From positions 3,280,680 through 3,344,679 of the forward strand of contig CP130741.1 in assembly GCA_030586155.1 (NCBI GenBank): DNA of 64,000 nucleotides, read 5' to 3'. The notes under the pieces are model-generated. The model made no database searches. It was not told the origin of the DNA and worked only from the letters and a program-made list of their open reading frames with translations. How positions within the stretch are numbered: the first letter of the stretch is position 1; each line of letters opens with the position of its first letter. This document shows positions 28,193-36,810 of this stretch, one piece after another. The position numbers and the translations under genes were made by a program. The stretch comes from Eubacteriaceae bacterium ES3. GTDB lineage: Bacteria > Bacillota > Clostridia > Eubacteriales > Eubacteriaceae.

Positions 28193-28612
28193 CTAAATAA
28201 ACAGGGTAATGGTTGATTCTCTGGCTTCTTTAATATAGGTTCCCACCGCACCATACTCATCAATATAGGACTCCATCAGATCCTTTCGTTTCAATCCCAT
28301 GATGTTCATAGTCATTTCACAGGCAATGATTTTTCCACCCAGCTCTTTATAATCATCCATCAGCCTCTCCAATGAAGCCACATTCTTTTTTTGCATTCGC
28401 CTCAGCATCATTCTCTTTCCCAATCCGAGAAAATTCATTTTCGACAGAGGCCCTTTGTCGAGGCTGCCTTTTTTAAGTCGCAATAGTCCCCAGAAGGTAA
28501 AAAACATGGACGTTTCCATCCCCATTGCCAGGGAGCCATTTGATACAATCAGAGCGCTGTAGAGTTTATCCATATCGCCGCTCTGAACGATAATCGTCGT
28601 TTTTTCGGCCAT
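28193..28612 (-). CDS. DsrE2-family sulfur-relay protein
   Basis: The 139 residues match DsrE2-like proteins: IVQSGDMDKLYSALIVSNG, AMGMETSMFFTFWGL, and the Cys motif ACEMTMNIMG, where the conserved cysteine carries persulfide sulfur in characterised relatives. The protein is partly hydrophobic, as usual in the family, and may associate with membranes. It lies between tusA and the NifS-like gene. Its ribosome site AAGGAG overlaps the tusA stop, so the two are coupled. Confidence 0.9.
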   Translation of the reverse strand: MAEKTTIIVQSGDMDKLYSALIVSNGSLAMGMETSMFFTFWGLLRLKKGSLDKGPLSKMNFLGLGKRMMLRRMQKKNVASLERLMDDYKELGGKIIACEMTMNIMGLKRKDLMESYIDEYGAVGTYIKEARESTITLFI

Positions 28613-28623
28613 TTTTAATCTCC

Positions 28624-28845
28624 TTATTTGCGAACTCTGATTTTCCAGATGCCTTCTTCTTCGTTGTCAAGCTCCACTGTCATCGACAATGCATCTGCCG
28701 CCATAGGAATTTCTTTTCGGGAAGCGGCATTGTCTCCAACAATTTCGATCACATCTCCTGCTTCTGCTTTTCGAACGGCTTTTCGCATTTCTACAAGCGG
28801 AACCGGACAGACTTGCCCTCTTACATCCACCTTGATTTCTGCCAT
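28624..28845 (-). CDS. tusA: TusA/SirA-like sulfur carrier
   Basis: At 73 residues it has the family's CPVPLV motif at about residues 13-18; its first Cys carries sulfur as a persulfide. Family length is about 75-80. First gene of the operon; a very strong AAAGGAGG precedes it. TusA passes sulfur to DsrE-type partners in tRNA thiolation, Mo-cofactor synthesis and sulfur oxidation elsewhere; the acceptor here is not shown. Confidence 0.92.
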   Translation of the reverse strand: MAEIKVDVRGQVCPVPLVEMRKAVRKAEAGDVIEIVGDNAASRKEIPMAADALSMTVELDNEEEGIWKIRVRK

Positions 28846-28877
28846 TGTAATCCTCCTTTCAAGACTTAACTGTTACC

Positions 28878-28907
28878 ATTATCATACCCTTAATTTAAAG
28901 TATTTAA
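28878..28907 (-). promoter_or_regulatory. Candidate promoter of the sulfur-relay operon
   Basis: Minus strand TTAAAT (28902-28907), an 18-bp spacer and GATAAT (28878-28883), about 33 bases before the tusA ATG. The -35 is weak. Confidence 0.3.
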
Positions 28908-28914
28908 TCCAGAA

Positions 28915-28947
28915 ATAAAAAAATGCAGCCGCATATTTGCGACTGCA
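28915..28947 (-). terminator. Terminator of the marR-exporter-tag operon
   Basis: On the minus strand TGCAGTCGC and GCGGCTGCA (one G-T pair) enclose a 6-nt loop and are followed by seven T residues. Confidence 0.85.
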
Positions 28948-28957
28948 CCGTTTGAGA

Positions 28958-29515
28958 TTATTCAGATTCTAAAAAACATCCTTCTTCATGGGAGTTAATA
29001 AGTCCTACTGCCTGCAGATAGGCATAGATAATAACCGGCCCCACAAATTTCATGCCTCGTTTCTTCAGGTCTTTAGAGATTTTTTCCGATAGTGGTGAGC
29101 TTGATAAGCCATTTTCAAATATTATTTTACCATCAGTCCAATGCCAGAGGTATTTTGAAAAAGTCCCAAACTCTTCCTGAATCTTTTTGAAAATAATGGC
29201 ATTGTTGATAGCCGCATGAATCTTTAATTTATTCCGAACAATCCCTGACGTTTTTTGAAGTTCCTGCTCTTTCTGTAAATCATAACTACAGACCTTTTCC
29301 AGATCGAAGTCATCAAAAGCCTTTTGAAATGCATCACGTTTATTAAGGATACACTCCCAAGACAAACCGGCCTGAAAGGACTCCAGGACCAGCATCTCAA
29401 ATAGCTTGTGATCATCATAAACCGGTTGTCCCCATTCTTCATCATGGTAGCGGATATAATCCTCATTGTTCGGATTTGCCCATGAACAGCGACATTTACC
29501 ATCACTCCAAATCAT
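28958..29515 (-). CDS. tag: DNA-3-methyladenine glycosylase I
   Basis: This 185-residue full-length Tag removes 3-methyladenine from alkylated DNA. It has the N-terminal CRCSWANPNNEDYIRYHDEEWG signature region, ESFQAGLSWE, and the C-terminal KRGMKFVGPVIIYAYLQAVG helix-hairpin region. The zinc ligands (N-terminal Cys and C-terminal His/Cys in INSHEEGC) are present. It follows the ABC exporter by 17 bases with its own GGAGG, so it is probably the last gene of that operon. Confidence 0.93.
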   Translation of the reverse strand: MIWSDGKCRCSWANPNNEDYIRYHDEEWGQPVYDDHKLFEMLVLESFQAGLSWECILNKRDAFQKAFDDFDLEKVCSYDLQKEQELQKTSGIVRNKLKIHAAINNAIIFKKIQEEFGTFSKYLWHWTDGKIIFENGLSSSPLSEKISKDLKKRGMKFVGPVIIYAYLQAVGLINSHEEGCFLESE

Positions 29516-29532
29516 AAGTTATCCTCCACTTA

Positions 29533-31425
29533 TCATTCTGCTTCTTCAAAGGCACCAGTATATAACTGATGATATTTACCTTTTACTGCAATCAGCTCAT
29601 CGTGATCTCCCCGTTCAATAATCCTTCCCTGATCCATAACCATGATGGCATTGGAATTTTGCACGGTTGAAATACGGTGGGCAATAACAAAGACGGTTCG
29701 ACCTTCCATTAAAGCATCCATCCCCTGGGATACAATGGCCTCAGTTCGGGTATCGATGCTTGAAGTCGCTTCATCCAAAATCATAACCGGCGTATCGGCA
29801 ACTTCTGCCCGGGCAATCGACAAGAGCTGCCTCTGTCCCTGGGAAAGGCCGGACGCATCGCCTTCCAGTCTGGTATGATAGCCTTCTGGCAAGAGCGAAA
29901 TAAAATAATCTGCATTTGCCCGTTTGGCTGCTTCAATGACTTCTTCATCAGTTGCATTAAGATTTCCGTAACGGATATTTTCCATGACTGTACCAGTAAA
30001 CAAATTGGTGTCCTGCAAAACAATTCCTAATGACCGTCTTAAATCCGCTTTTTTAATCTTATTGATATTAATGCCGTCATAGCGAATTTTTCCATCCGCT
30101 ATATCGTAAAAGCGGTTGATCAGATTGGTAATGGTCGTTTTACCGGCTCCGGTAGCGCCAACAAAGGCTACTTTCTGACCCGGTTTAGCATAAAGGCTGA
30201 TATCATAAAGGATTTGTTTATCCGGCGTATAGGAAAAGTCCACATGGTCGAAAACCACGTCCCCCTTTAACTGGGTCAGGGTTGTGGTGCCATCATGATG
30301 GGGATGTTTCCAGGCCCAAAGTCCCGTTCGCGCTTCAGATTCCACCAGTTCATTATTTTCCCACCTGGCATTAATCAGGGTTACATAGCCTTCATCCACT
30401 TCCAGATTTTCATCCATCAGCTCAAAAATTCGCTGTGCTCCGGCCAAAGCCATTACCACCGCATTGAGCTGCTGGGAAACCTGACTGACCGGCATGGTAA
30501 AGGACCGGCTAAGCTGCAGGAAGGCAACCAATGCGCCCAGCGTTAAGGAACTGACGCCTGATACTGCCAGAGCCCCACCGACGATAGCTAACAGAACATA
30601 CTGAAAATATCCCATATTACCCATAAAAGGCATCAGGAAATTGGCAAAACGATTGGCCTGGGTAGAAGCATGGCAAAGTTCTTCATTTAATTCGTTAAAA
30701 CCGACTTTTGATTCTTCTTCATGGCAGAATACTTTTACGACGCGCTGTCCGTTAATCATCTCTTCAATATAGCCGTTGGTTTTCCCCAATGACTGCTGCT
30801 GTTCAAAAAAGTATTTAGCGCTTTTTCCGGTAATGGAGGCGGCCACTCGAAGCATAAAGAGGACCGTCAGCATAACCACGATGGTTAAAATCCAGCTGGT
30901 GGTCAGCATGGCAAAGAAGACCGTAACAATGGTAAAAATTGAAGAAATGATTTGCGGAAAACTTTGCGCAAGCATCTGTCTTAAAGTATCGGTATCGTTG
31001 GTATAGCGGCTCATGGTATCGCCATGGGTATGTGTATCAAAATAAGAAATTGGCATTTTCTGCATATGCACAAACATCTCATCCCGGATATCTTTAAGCA
31101 CGCCCTGGGCGATAACGACCATGGTCCGGTTATAGACATACGTTGCCACTACACCCAGCAGATAAATGGCAGCCATGGTCAATATTGCTTGTGCCAATTC
31201 ATCAAAAACCGGGTTTGGCATTGTCAAAAGCGGAGTAATATAATCGTCAATCAGAACTTGAAGGAAAAGTGAACCGGCCACCCCGGCAACAGCACTGACC
31301 ACAATCGCAAACATCACGAAAATAAAGGCTCCCAGATGTTTCCGTCTGATATAGGAAAACAAACGCTTGGCACTGCTTATCGTTGATTTTGAAAAACGCG
31401 GCTTATTGTTGTTGGTCAAAGTCAT
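29533..31425 (-). CDS. ABC exporter half-transporter with canonical ATP site
   Basis: The 630 residues consist of six membrane helices (about 30-330) followed by a nucleotide-binding domain. That domain has Walker A GATGAGKTT, signature LSQGQRQ and Walker B MILDEATSS, with the catalytic Glu. It has a longer linker (about 350-385) than its partner. Its start overlaps the end of the upstream half-transporter by 23 bases, so the two form a heterodimer of the BmrCD/TM287-288 kind. Lipid, peptide or drug export is likely; the substrate is unknown. Confidence 0.94.
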   Translation of the reverse strand: MTLTNNNKPRFSKSTISSAKRLFSYIRRKHLGAFIFVMFAIVVSAVAGVAGSLFLQVLIDDYITPLLTMPNPVFDELAQAILTMAAIYLLGVVATYVYNRTMVVIAQGVLKDIRDEMFVHMQKMPISYFDTHTHGDTMSRYTNDTDTLRQMLAQSFPQIISSIFTIVTVFFAMLTTSWILTIVVMLTVLFMLRVAASITGKSAKYFFEQQQSLGKTNGYIEEMINGQRVVKVFCHEEESKVGFNELNEELCHASTQANRFANFLMPFMGNMGYFQYVLLAIVGGALAVSGVSSLTLGALVAFLQLSRSFTMPVSQVSQQLNAVVMALAGAQRIFELMDENLEVDEGYVTLINARWENNELVESEARTGLWAWKHPHHDGTTTLTQLKGDVVFDHVDFSYTPDKQILYDISLYAKPGQKVAFVGATGAGKTTITNLINRFYDIADGKIRYDGININKIKKADLRRSLGIVLQDTNLFTGTVMENIRYGNLNATDEEVIEAAKRANADYFISLLPEGYHTRLEGDASGLSQGQRQLLSIARAEVADTPVMILDEATSSIDTRTEAIVSQGMDALMEGRTVFVIAHRISTVQNSNAIMVMDQGRIIERGDHDELIAVKGKYHQLYTGAFEEAE

Positions 31426-33145
31426 TCCCTCCTTTCAACTGAGAATAATACACTTCCTGATAAATTTCATTAGCTGCAAGCAGTTCATCGTGGCTGCCCA
31501 TAGCATTGATTTTCCCTTCATCCATCACAATAATCGCATCAGCTTCCATAACCGAAGCAATTCGCTGGGCAATAATAAATTTGGTGATGTGGGGAATCTC
31601 CTTTAGAAAAGCCTCCCTGATTAAAGCATCGGTCCGGGTATCAACGGCACTGGTAGAATCATCAAGAATCAGAATTTGAGGATTTTTTAATAGCGCTCTG
31701 GCAATACACAACCGCTGTTTCTGGCCGCCGGATACATTACTGCCGCCCTGCTCAATATAAGTGTCATATCCCTTAGGAAAGCTCTTAATAAATTCATCGG
31801 CCTGGGCCAGTTTGCAGGCATGAATGATCTCCTCATCGGTAGCTGCTTTGTTTCCCCACCGCAGATTATCTTTGATGGTTCCCGAAAACAGAATATTTTT
31901 CTGCAAGACCACTGACACCGAATCTCTAAGGGTTTTAAGGTCGTAATTTCGAACATCGACATCGCCGACCTCAACAATCCCAGTCGTAACATCATACAGT
32001 CTGGGAATCAGCTGCACCAGGGTCGATTTAGAAGACCCTGTCCCCCCGATAATTCCAATTGTCTGACCGGATTTGATACTCAAATTAACATCCTGAAGGC
32101 ATAGTTTATCTAAACTGTTCGAATAGGAAAAGCCCACATTAGTAAAGGTGACATTGCCGTTTTTAACCGTCGTAACCGGATTTTTCGGATTTTCCAGATC
32201 AATAGATTCGTTAAAAACTTCCACCACACGCTCAGCTGATGCCCGGGAAATGGTAATCATCACAAAGACAAAGGATAGCATCATCAGGCTCATCAGAATT
32301 GATGTCGCATAGGTAATCAGACTGGCCAGTTGACCAGTTGTCATATAGCCGGATACAATCATCTGCGCTCCAAACCAGGAAATTAAAAGAATAGAACTGT
32401 AGATGGCGAACTGCATCAGGGGTGCATTAAAAGCCAGTATTTTCTCCGCTTTGGAAAACTGCTGATAAATTTTCTCCGATACATCCTTGAACTTATCTTG
32501 CTCAAAGTCTTCCCGAACAAAGGATTTAACCACCCGGATACCTCTCAGATTTTCCTGAACTACATTATTCAAATGATCATAAGTTCTAAATACCTTTTCG
32601 AAAATCGGATGGGCTTTTGTTATAATCACATAAAGACCGATTCCTAACAGTGGAATCACCGCCAGAAAAATAAGTGAAAGCTGAGGGTTTATATTAAACG
32701 CCATAAAAAGCGAAAAAATCAGCATAATCGGTGCTCTGACCGCTACCCGTATAATCATCTGATAGGCATTTTGGATATTAGTGATATCAGTTGTCTGCCT
32801 GGTGATCAGGCTGGCGGTTGAGAATTTATCGATATTGAGAAAGGAAAATTCCTGAACCTTATAAAAAATCGCCTGCCGCAAATTTTTTGCATAACCGGCA
32901 GATGCTTTGGCTGCATAATGGGCAGATAACAGTCCAAAAAACAAGGATAAGAGCGCTGCCAAAATCATGCCCAAGCCCAAGCCAATAATCAGACTCATAT
33001 TTCCGGCCTCAATTCCATAATCAATCAGATATGCCATCAGAAAGGGAATCGCCACTTCCATAACAACTTCCATTGCCACATATACACCAGTCTTAATAGA
33101 ATCTGACTTATAGTCTTTAATATAACTGGCTAATTGTTTAATCAT
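31403..33145 (-). CDS. ABC exporter half-transporter with degenerate ATP site
   Basis: The 580 residues consist of six membrane helices (about 15-310) and a nucleotide-binding domain. Walker A reads GGTGSSKST, the signature VSGGQKQR, and Walker B ILDDSTSAVD, where the catalytic Glu is Asp. This is the typical non-catalytic half of heterodimeric exporters (family knowledge). The ATG at 33145 follows AAAGGAGG. An operator-like repeat lies just upstream, between this gene and marR. Confidence 0.94.
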   Translation of the reverse strand: MIKQLASYIKDYKSDSIKTGVYVAMEVVMEVAIPFLMAYLIDYGIEAGNMSLIIGLGLGMILAALLSLFFGLLSAHYAAKASAGYAKNLRQAIFYKVQEFSFLNIDKFSTASLITRQTTDITNIQNAYQMIIRVAVRAPIMLIFSLFMAFNINPQLSLIFLAVIPLLGIGLYVIITKAHPIFEKVFRTYDHLNNVVQENLRGIRVVKSFVREDFEQDKFKDVSEKIYQQFSKAEKILAFNAPLMQFAIYSSILLISWFGAQMIVSGYMTTGQLASLITYATSILMSLMMLSFVFVMITISRASAERVVEVFNESIDLENPKNPVTTVKNGNVTFTNVGFSYSNSLDKLCLQDVNLSIKSGQTIGIIGGTGSSKSTLVQLIPRLYDVTTGIVEVGDVDVRNYDLKTLRDSVSVVLQKNILFSGTIKDNLRWGNKAATDEEIIHACKLAQADEFIKSFPKGYDTYIEQGGSNVSGGQKQRLCIARALLKNPQILILDDSTSAVDTRTDALIREAFLKEIPHITKFIIAQRIASVMEADAIIVMDEGKINAMGSHDELLAANEIYQEVYYSQLKGGNDFDQQQ

Positions 33146-33160
33146 ATAGACCTCCTTTAT

Positions 33161-33176
33161 TGTTCGTTTCCTAACA
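33161..33176. promoter_or_regulatory. Second MarR-type operator, before the exporter
   Basis: TGTTCGTTTCCTAACA shares the TGTTnG-N4-CTAACA pattern with the site at 33657-33672. It lies between marR and the first exporter gene. Confidence 0.6.
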
Positions 33177-33210
33177 TTATCTTTATTTTTTAACCACACT
33201 TTCGTGTGGC

Positions 33211-33642
33211 TCACTTAATATTTTTATTTATTTTTTCCAGAGTTAAAAAGAACTGTGTTAACTCCTCTTCACTCAACCCTTTTTTTAACTGTTCTTCTAT
33301 GATCTGCAACTTTTCAAGAATCAGCTGATGGCAGGTAACCGCTTTATCTGTTAATGTAATTTTTTTCAGCCTGGCATCAAAATCAACCGCCTCGCGAATA
33401 ATTAAACCTTTTTTTTCCATGGTGTTTAAAATCCCAGAAACGGTGGAACGCCGGACATTGAATTCCTTCTCGATATCCCGCTGAAAGACTTCCTGGCTAT
33501 TCTGATGCCTGAAAATATAGCCGATAATCCAACCCTGAAGACCGGTGATATCGGGTTCCTTTTCCATTACTTCATTGATATACTGCCGAATCCGATTAGA
33601 TGTAGTTTTTATTTCAAATCCGATTCGCTGTGTATTTTTCAT
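33211..33642 (-). CDS. MarR-family repressor of the exporter operon
   Basis: The 143-residue winged-helix protein has the MarR core (QRDIEKEFNVRRSTVSGILN recognition region and wing near KKGLIIREAVDFDARLKK, including the conserved D-x-R). It is first in a marR-ABC-ABC-tag operon with AAGGAGG at its start. Two matching 16-bp palindromes, one on its own -10 and one before the exporter, indicate autoregulation relieved by a small ligand (inference). Confidence 0.92.
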   Translation of the reverse strand: MKNTQRIGFEIKTTSNRIRQYINEVMEKEPDITGLQGWIIGYIFRHQNSQEVFQRDIEKEFNVRRSTVSGILNTMEKKGLIIREAVDFDARLKKITLTDKAVTCHQLILEKLQIIEEQLKKGLSEEELTQFFLTLEKINKNIK

Positions 33643-33656
33643 CTTTCCTCCTTAAT

Positions 33657-33700
33657 TGTTAGGACACTAACATTATAGCCAAAACGATACTTCTGGTCAA
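33657..33700 (-). promoter_or_regulatory. marR promoter overlapped by its operator
   Basis: Minus strand TTGACC (33695-33700), a 17-bp spacer and TATAAT (33672-33677), followed immediately by TGTTAG-N4-CTAACA (33657-33672), which shares one base with the -10. Repressor binding would block initiation. Confidence 0.8.
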
Positions 33701-33756
33701 TCCATGCGCAAAAATTTAAGCTAGATTAAGTTTTGCACGCCTCGTCAATTACTTAT

Positions 33757-34875
33757 TCAAATCCGCATGGGCTGGTAGGCCACCGGCAAATCCTCCTCTT
33801 CCAAAAATGAAAAGCTTTGGTCCCGCAAAATCGGCAAAAAGACCGCATAGGGAATGCGTGAAAATTCACAGGCGTAATTGCTGGCGCCAAACCAGCTGCC
33901 GTTTTTACCGCTGATATTAAGTCCTCTGGCAAATTTGGTGTCATTGGAACAATCGTGAACGACCAGATCCCAACCTTCATCATCTGCCATTTTCATCAGT
34001 TTCAAAGTCAGCTCACGGCTCCAGATCGGTGAGATATAACCGCGTCTTGCAATATACATCTTTTCGCCTGCATAGTTGTCAATATTATTGGGATTTAAGT
34101 GCAGTTCCGCACAATTGATAAAGTCCAGTCCGGTCGCCAGAATCGCTTCCTTTTTTTGCTGAAAGGCTGCAAAAAATTCCGGTGTCATCGGGGTTTCAAT
34201 CCCCACCTTATTAATATATCTTTTGGCCACCCCAATCATTTCAATGACCTTGTCTGCACAATTGGAAGCACCCAGATTAAAGCGAATTTCATTTAGGCCG
34301 GCAGCCCCCAGAGCTTTTAAATTTTCCTCGGTCGCCAGCGTTCCGTTAGTATAAAGATGCTGATAGATGCCTGCTTCACTGAATTTTTTAATGACTGGAT
34401 AGTAGATTTCAATTTCCATAAAAGGTTCCAGCAAAACATAAGCCAGACCGGTTGGCAGCTCTTGAATCGACAGCAGGAGCTCCAGATCTCTTTCATAAAA
34501 CTTAGTGCCGCCAATTTCCCATAAGCCCTCACCCACGGGAGCGATGTCATCCAATTCACCGTAGTTATAACAGAATTTGCACTCAATGTTGCATTTATTG
34601 GTTTTGCGAACCGCACTTAAGCCACTGCCTAGAAGGCAGGAGCGGCAACCCTGAGGAAACTTATCTTCCGGACCAACATAAAGGGTGCGATTAGCAAGTG
34701 ATTTCATATTTGTGATCGCTTTTTTCAATTTACTGTTCCGCTCTTCAATCGCTGTTTCAATCTGGGCAAAAGTTGCATAAACAATTTCCTGCTGATTCAC
34801 CATCAGTTCCTCGTCCTCCGGCAGCATGGCAAAAAATTCAAACCACATCAGGGCATCTTTTTTTGATATTTTCAA
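33757..34875 (-). CDS. Radical SAM protein
   Basis: The 372-residue protein has the SAM-cleaving motif C-x3-C-x2-C (CNIECKFCYNYG) at about residues 95-106, preceded by CRSCLLGSG that may hold another cluster. A TIM-barrel continues with EPFMEIEIYYPVI and LYTNGTLATEE. Substrate and product are unknown; it resembles uncharacterised Firmicute radical SAM proteins, not a named cofactor enzyme. TTG start at 34875 with AGGAGA upstream. It is probably transcribed with the reductase gene upstream. Confidence 0.85.
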   Translation of the reverse strand: MKISKKDALMWFEFFAMLPEDEELMVNQQEIVYATFAQIETAIEERNSKLKKAITNMKSLANRTLYVGPEDKFPQGCRSCLLGSGLSAVRKTNKCNIECKFCYNYGELDDIAPVGEGLWEIGGTKFYERDLELLLSIQELPTGLAYVLLEPFMEIEIYYPVIKKFSEAGIYQHLYTNGTLATEENLKALGAAGLNEIRFNLGASNCADKVIEMIGVAKRYINKVGIETPMTPEFFAAFQQKKEAILATGLDFINCAELHLNPNNIDNYAGEKMYIARRGYISPIWSRELTLKLMKMADDEGWDLVVHDCSNDTKFARGLNISGKNGSWFGASNYACEFSRIPYAVFLPILRDQSFSFLEEEDLPVAYQPMRI

Positions 34876-34926
34876 ATGTATCTCCTAACCTTTCTTTTCA
34901 ATTATTTCCTGGCGGTTTCAAGCGTT

Positions 34927-35460
34927 TTATTTTCTTTTCTCAAAAACCAGATCAGTCATCCCGTTGTAGGTGCGCGTTGAAACAAACTTTAACAGTCGCT
35001 GGTCCTCTTGTTTTGTAAAAAGACGAATGCCGTCACCCAATAAGATCGGGATGACCGTAATGCAAAATCTGTCAATTAAGTCTGCTGCCAAAACCTGATT
35101 AATGATGGCAGAACCGCCGCAAATCCAGATATTTTGGCCTCCTTCAGCTTTTAATCGCCTTATCAGTTCGGCAAGATTCTCATCGGTAAAGCTGATTTCA
35201 GGACAGTTCTGAAGCTTTTGGTGGGTCATCACGTAGGTTTTTTTATCGGGATAGACCCATCCCTCAGGCGCCAGTTCAGTAACCAGCTGATGATAAGTTG
35301 TATAGCCTAAAATAATGGTATCGACTGTTTCAATAAATTCAGGATATGAGCCCTGATTGTCAGGCTCGCTTCCATCACCACCAAGCCAGCTGATATTGCC
35401 ATTTGATTCTGCAATGTAGCCATCCAGACTCATTGCGATATATAATACGACTTCGCTCAT
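34927..35460 (-). CDS. Dihydrofolate reductase-like (RibD C-terminal family) protein
   Basis: The 177 residues match the YyaP/RibD_C group: LYIAMSLDGYIAESNG at the start, a GYTTYHQL segment, WICGGSAIINQVL for the NADPH site and FCITVIPILLGDGIRLF. True folate activity is unproven in this group. AAGGAG lies before the ATG, overlapping the stop of an upstream VOC remnant, suggesting the two were once one operon. Confidence 0.85.
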   Translation of the reverse strand: MSEVVLYIAMSLDGYIAESNGNISWLGGDGSEPDNQGSYPEFIETVDTIILGYTTYHQLVTELAPEGWVYPDKKTYVMTHQKLQNCPEISFTDENLAELIRRLKAEGGQNIWICGGSAIINQVLAADLIDRFCITVIPILLGDGIRLFTKQEDQRLLKFVSTRTYNGMTDLVFEKRK

Positions 35461-35469
35461 TTTGGCTCC

Positions 35470-35580
35470 TTAAAATTTTGTATTTATGAGATCATTAAAC
35501 TCCTGTTCCAGCACATCATGATAAAACTGCTTAGATTTCTCAAGATCTTTTACAGCTATAAGAATACATAGTATTTCGTA
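35470..35580 (-). pseudogene. Glyoxalase/VOC-family N-terminal remnant
   Basis: The frame reads IAVKDLEKSKQFYHDVLEQEF, the classic first beta-alpha unit of a VOC domain, then stops at 35470. There is an in-frame stop just upstream and no start codon. About 80 percent of the gene is missing. Confidence 0.65.
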
Positions 35581-35607
35581 TTCCCCTCATTGTACTGTTT
35601 ATTCTGA

Positions 35608-36036
35608 TTATTCTAAACCATTCTCATCAAATCTTTTTAAAATATTTATTAGGCAAGTGGCCCATTCAGTTGGCTGATCCATAAAAGAAGCATGATGGCC
35701 TGGGAAGTTAGTCACCAAATCCAGTGCAATAACCGCGCTACTACTGTTGCCAACAACAAAGGCTGTCTTTTCCCCTACCGCATTCAGAACAGCAATAGCA
35801 TCCCTGGATTGCTGCGCGATTGAAAATTGATCAGGAGAATGTCTGGAGCTTCTTGCATTTGCCCGTCTGTCGTAGGTAATCACTTTGTAATCTTCTGCCA
35901 GAATATCTGCAACTGGAAGATAATTATCACCGTCTCCGCCCCCTGGGGCGATAAATAATATCGGAAGACCTTGGCCACGGACCTTATAAAAAAGCTCATC
36001 TCCTTCCGTTTCTGTATAACCACACTGAACTTTCAA
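35608..36036 (-). pseudogene. Alpha/beta hydrolase with large internal deletion
   Basis: The 142-residue frame begins like a normal hydrolase: oxyanion region FIAPGGGDGDNYLPVADIL, VITYDRRANARSS, and the nucleophile elbow VGNSSSAVIALDL. It then jumps from TNFPG directly to the C-terminal HHASFMDQPTEWATCL that normally follows the catalytic His. Roughly 100-130 residues, including cap and acid residue, are missing in frame. It starts with TTG behind GGAGGTG. It may be translated but is unlikely to be active. Confidence 0.75.
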
Positions 36037-36432
36037 ATTTGCACCTCCATAATCCTTTGTTTAATGATTTGAATGATCGCCTTCACGCGACTGTAAAAGA
36101 GCTGGCCATCTCTAGATATTCTAAAAAGCCTTCTTGCCCCTTCTCTGTCTTGCTGAGCTCCTTATTTTCGGGTCGTGATGAATAGGCTGTTATCCTTTTC
36201 CATCAGCTATAATATACACTTTTTTATTATACCATTCAGTGCAATTTACTTAATATCACATTTCTCCTCTAGTTTATTGTCAATTGGACGGTATATAATA
36301 AAGTATTGTTTTATAGCCCTTTAAGAATCTTCATTTAAAATGATTATAAACAACTGCGAATTTCAGAAGCGGATTCAGGAAGCGCAGAAGTTAATAATCG
36401 GATCTGATAGATCTAGAAATGGAGAAAAAAAC
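36037..36432. other. Gene-free stretch with weak coding traces
   Basis: No intact gene is seen. On the minus strand about 36110-36190 shows a short open segment (ELSKTEKGQEGFLEYLEMASSF) that looks like decayed coding sequence but is unassigned. Two TATAAT-like -10 elements occur (about 36220-36235 minus strand, 36292-36297 plus strand), without good -35 boxes. Confidence 0.4.
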
Positions 36433-36810
36433 ATGAAAACAGTTGAAATATATGATACCCAGAAGTTGTCAGATGCAGTGGGCTGCGGCTCCAGTGCTGA
36501 CCGCGAGAAGTTTCGCCTGGCCACTATTATCAAAGCCTTGTCCCGGGATGGAAAAAATATTAAACAATATGGACTGGATCTAAACCCGGAATCCTTTACT
36601 GAAAATAAGGCTGTTCAGGAAGTGATGCAAACCGGCGGCCAAGCGGCCCTGCCAATCATTCTAGTTGATGGTGAACTTCAGCAAACCGGCATTTATCCTA
36701 GCAATCTGGAAATGGCCAACTGGTTCGGGATTAGTAAAGATGAACTGGTCCTCATTCTAATGAAGGAAAAAATGGCCAGTAAAAGCTTTTGCGGCGGTGA
36801 CTGCTGCTAA
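36433..36810 (+). CDS. ArsD-like protein lacking the N-terminal Cys pair
   Basis: The 125 residues follow ArsD, the arsenic metallochaperone/co-repressor: TVEIYD start, FRLATIIKALSRDGKNIKQY, VDGELQQTGIYPSNLEMANWF, and C-terminal SFCGGDCC. At the metalloid site typical ArsD has vicinal Cys about residues 12-13 plus Cys18; here that segment is TQKLSDAVGCG, so only one Cys remains. No arsA, arsB, arsC or arsR is adjacent. The ATG at 36433 follows GGAG by eight bases. Confidence 0.8.
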   Translation: MKTVEIYDTQKLSDAVGCGSSADREKFRLATIIKALSRDGKNIKQYGLDLNPESFTENKAVQEVMQTGGQAALPIILVDGELQQTGIYPSNLEMANWFGISKDELVLILMKEKMASKSFCGGDCC

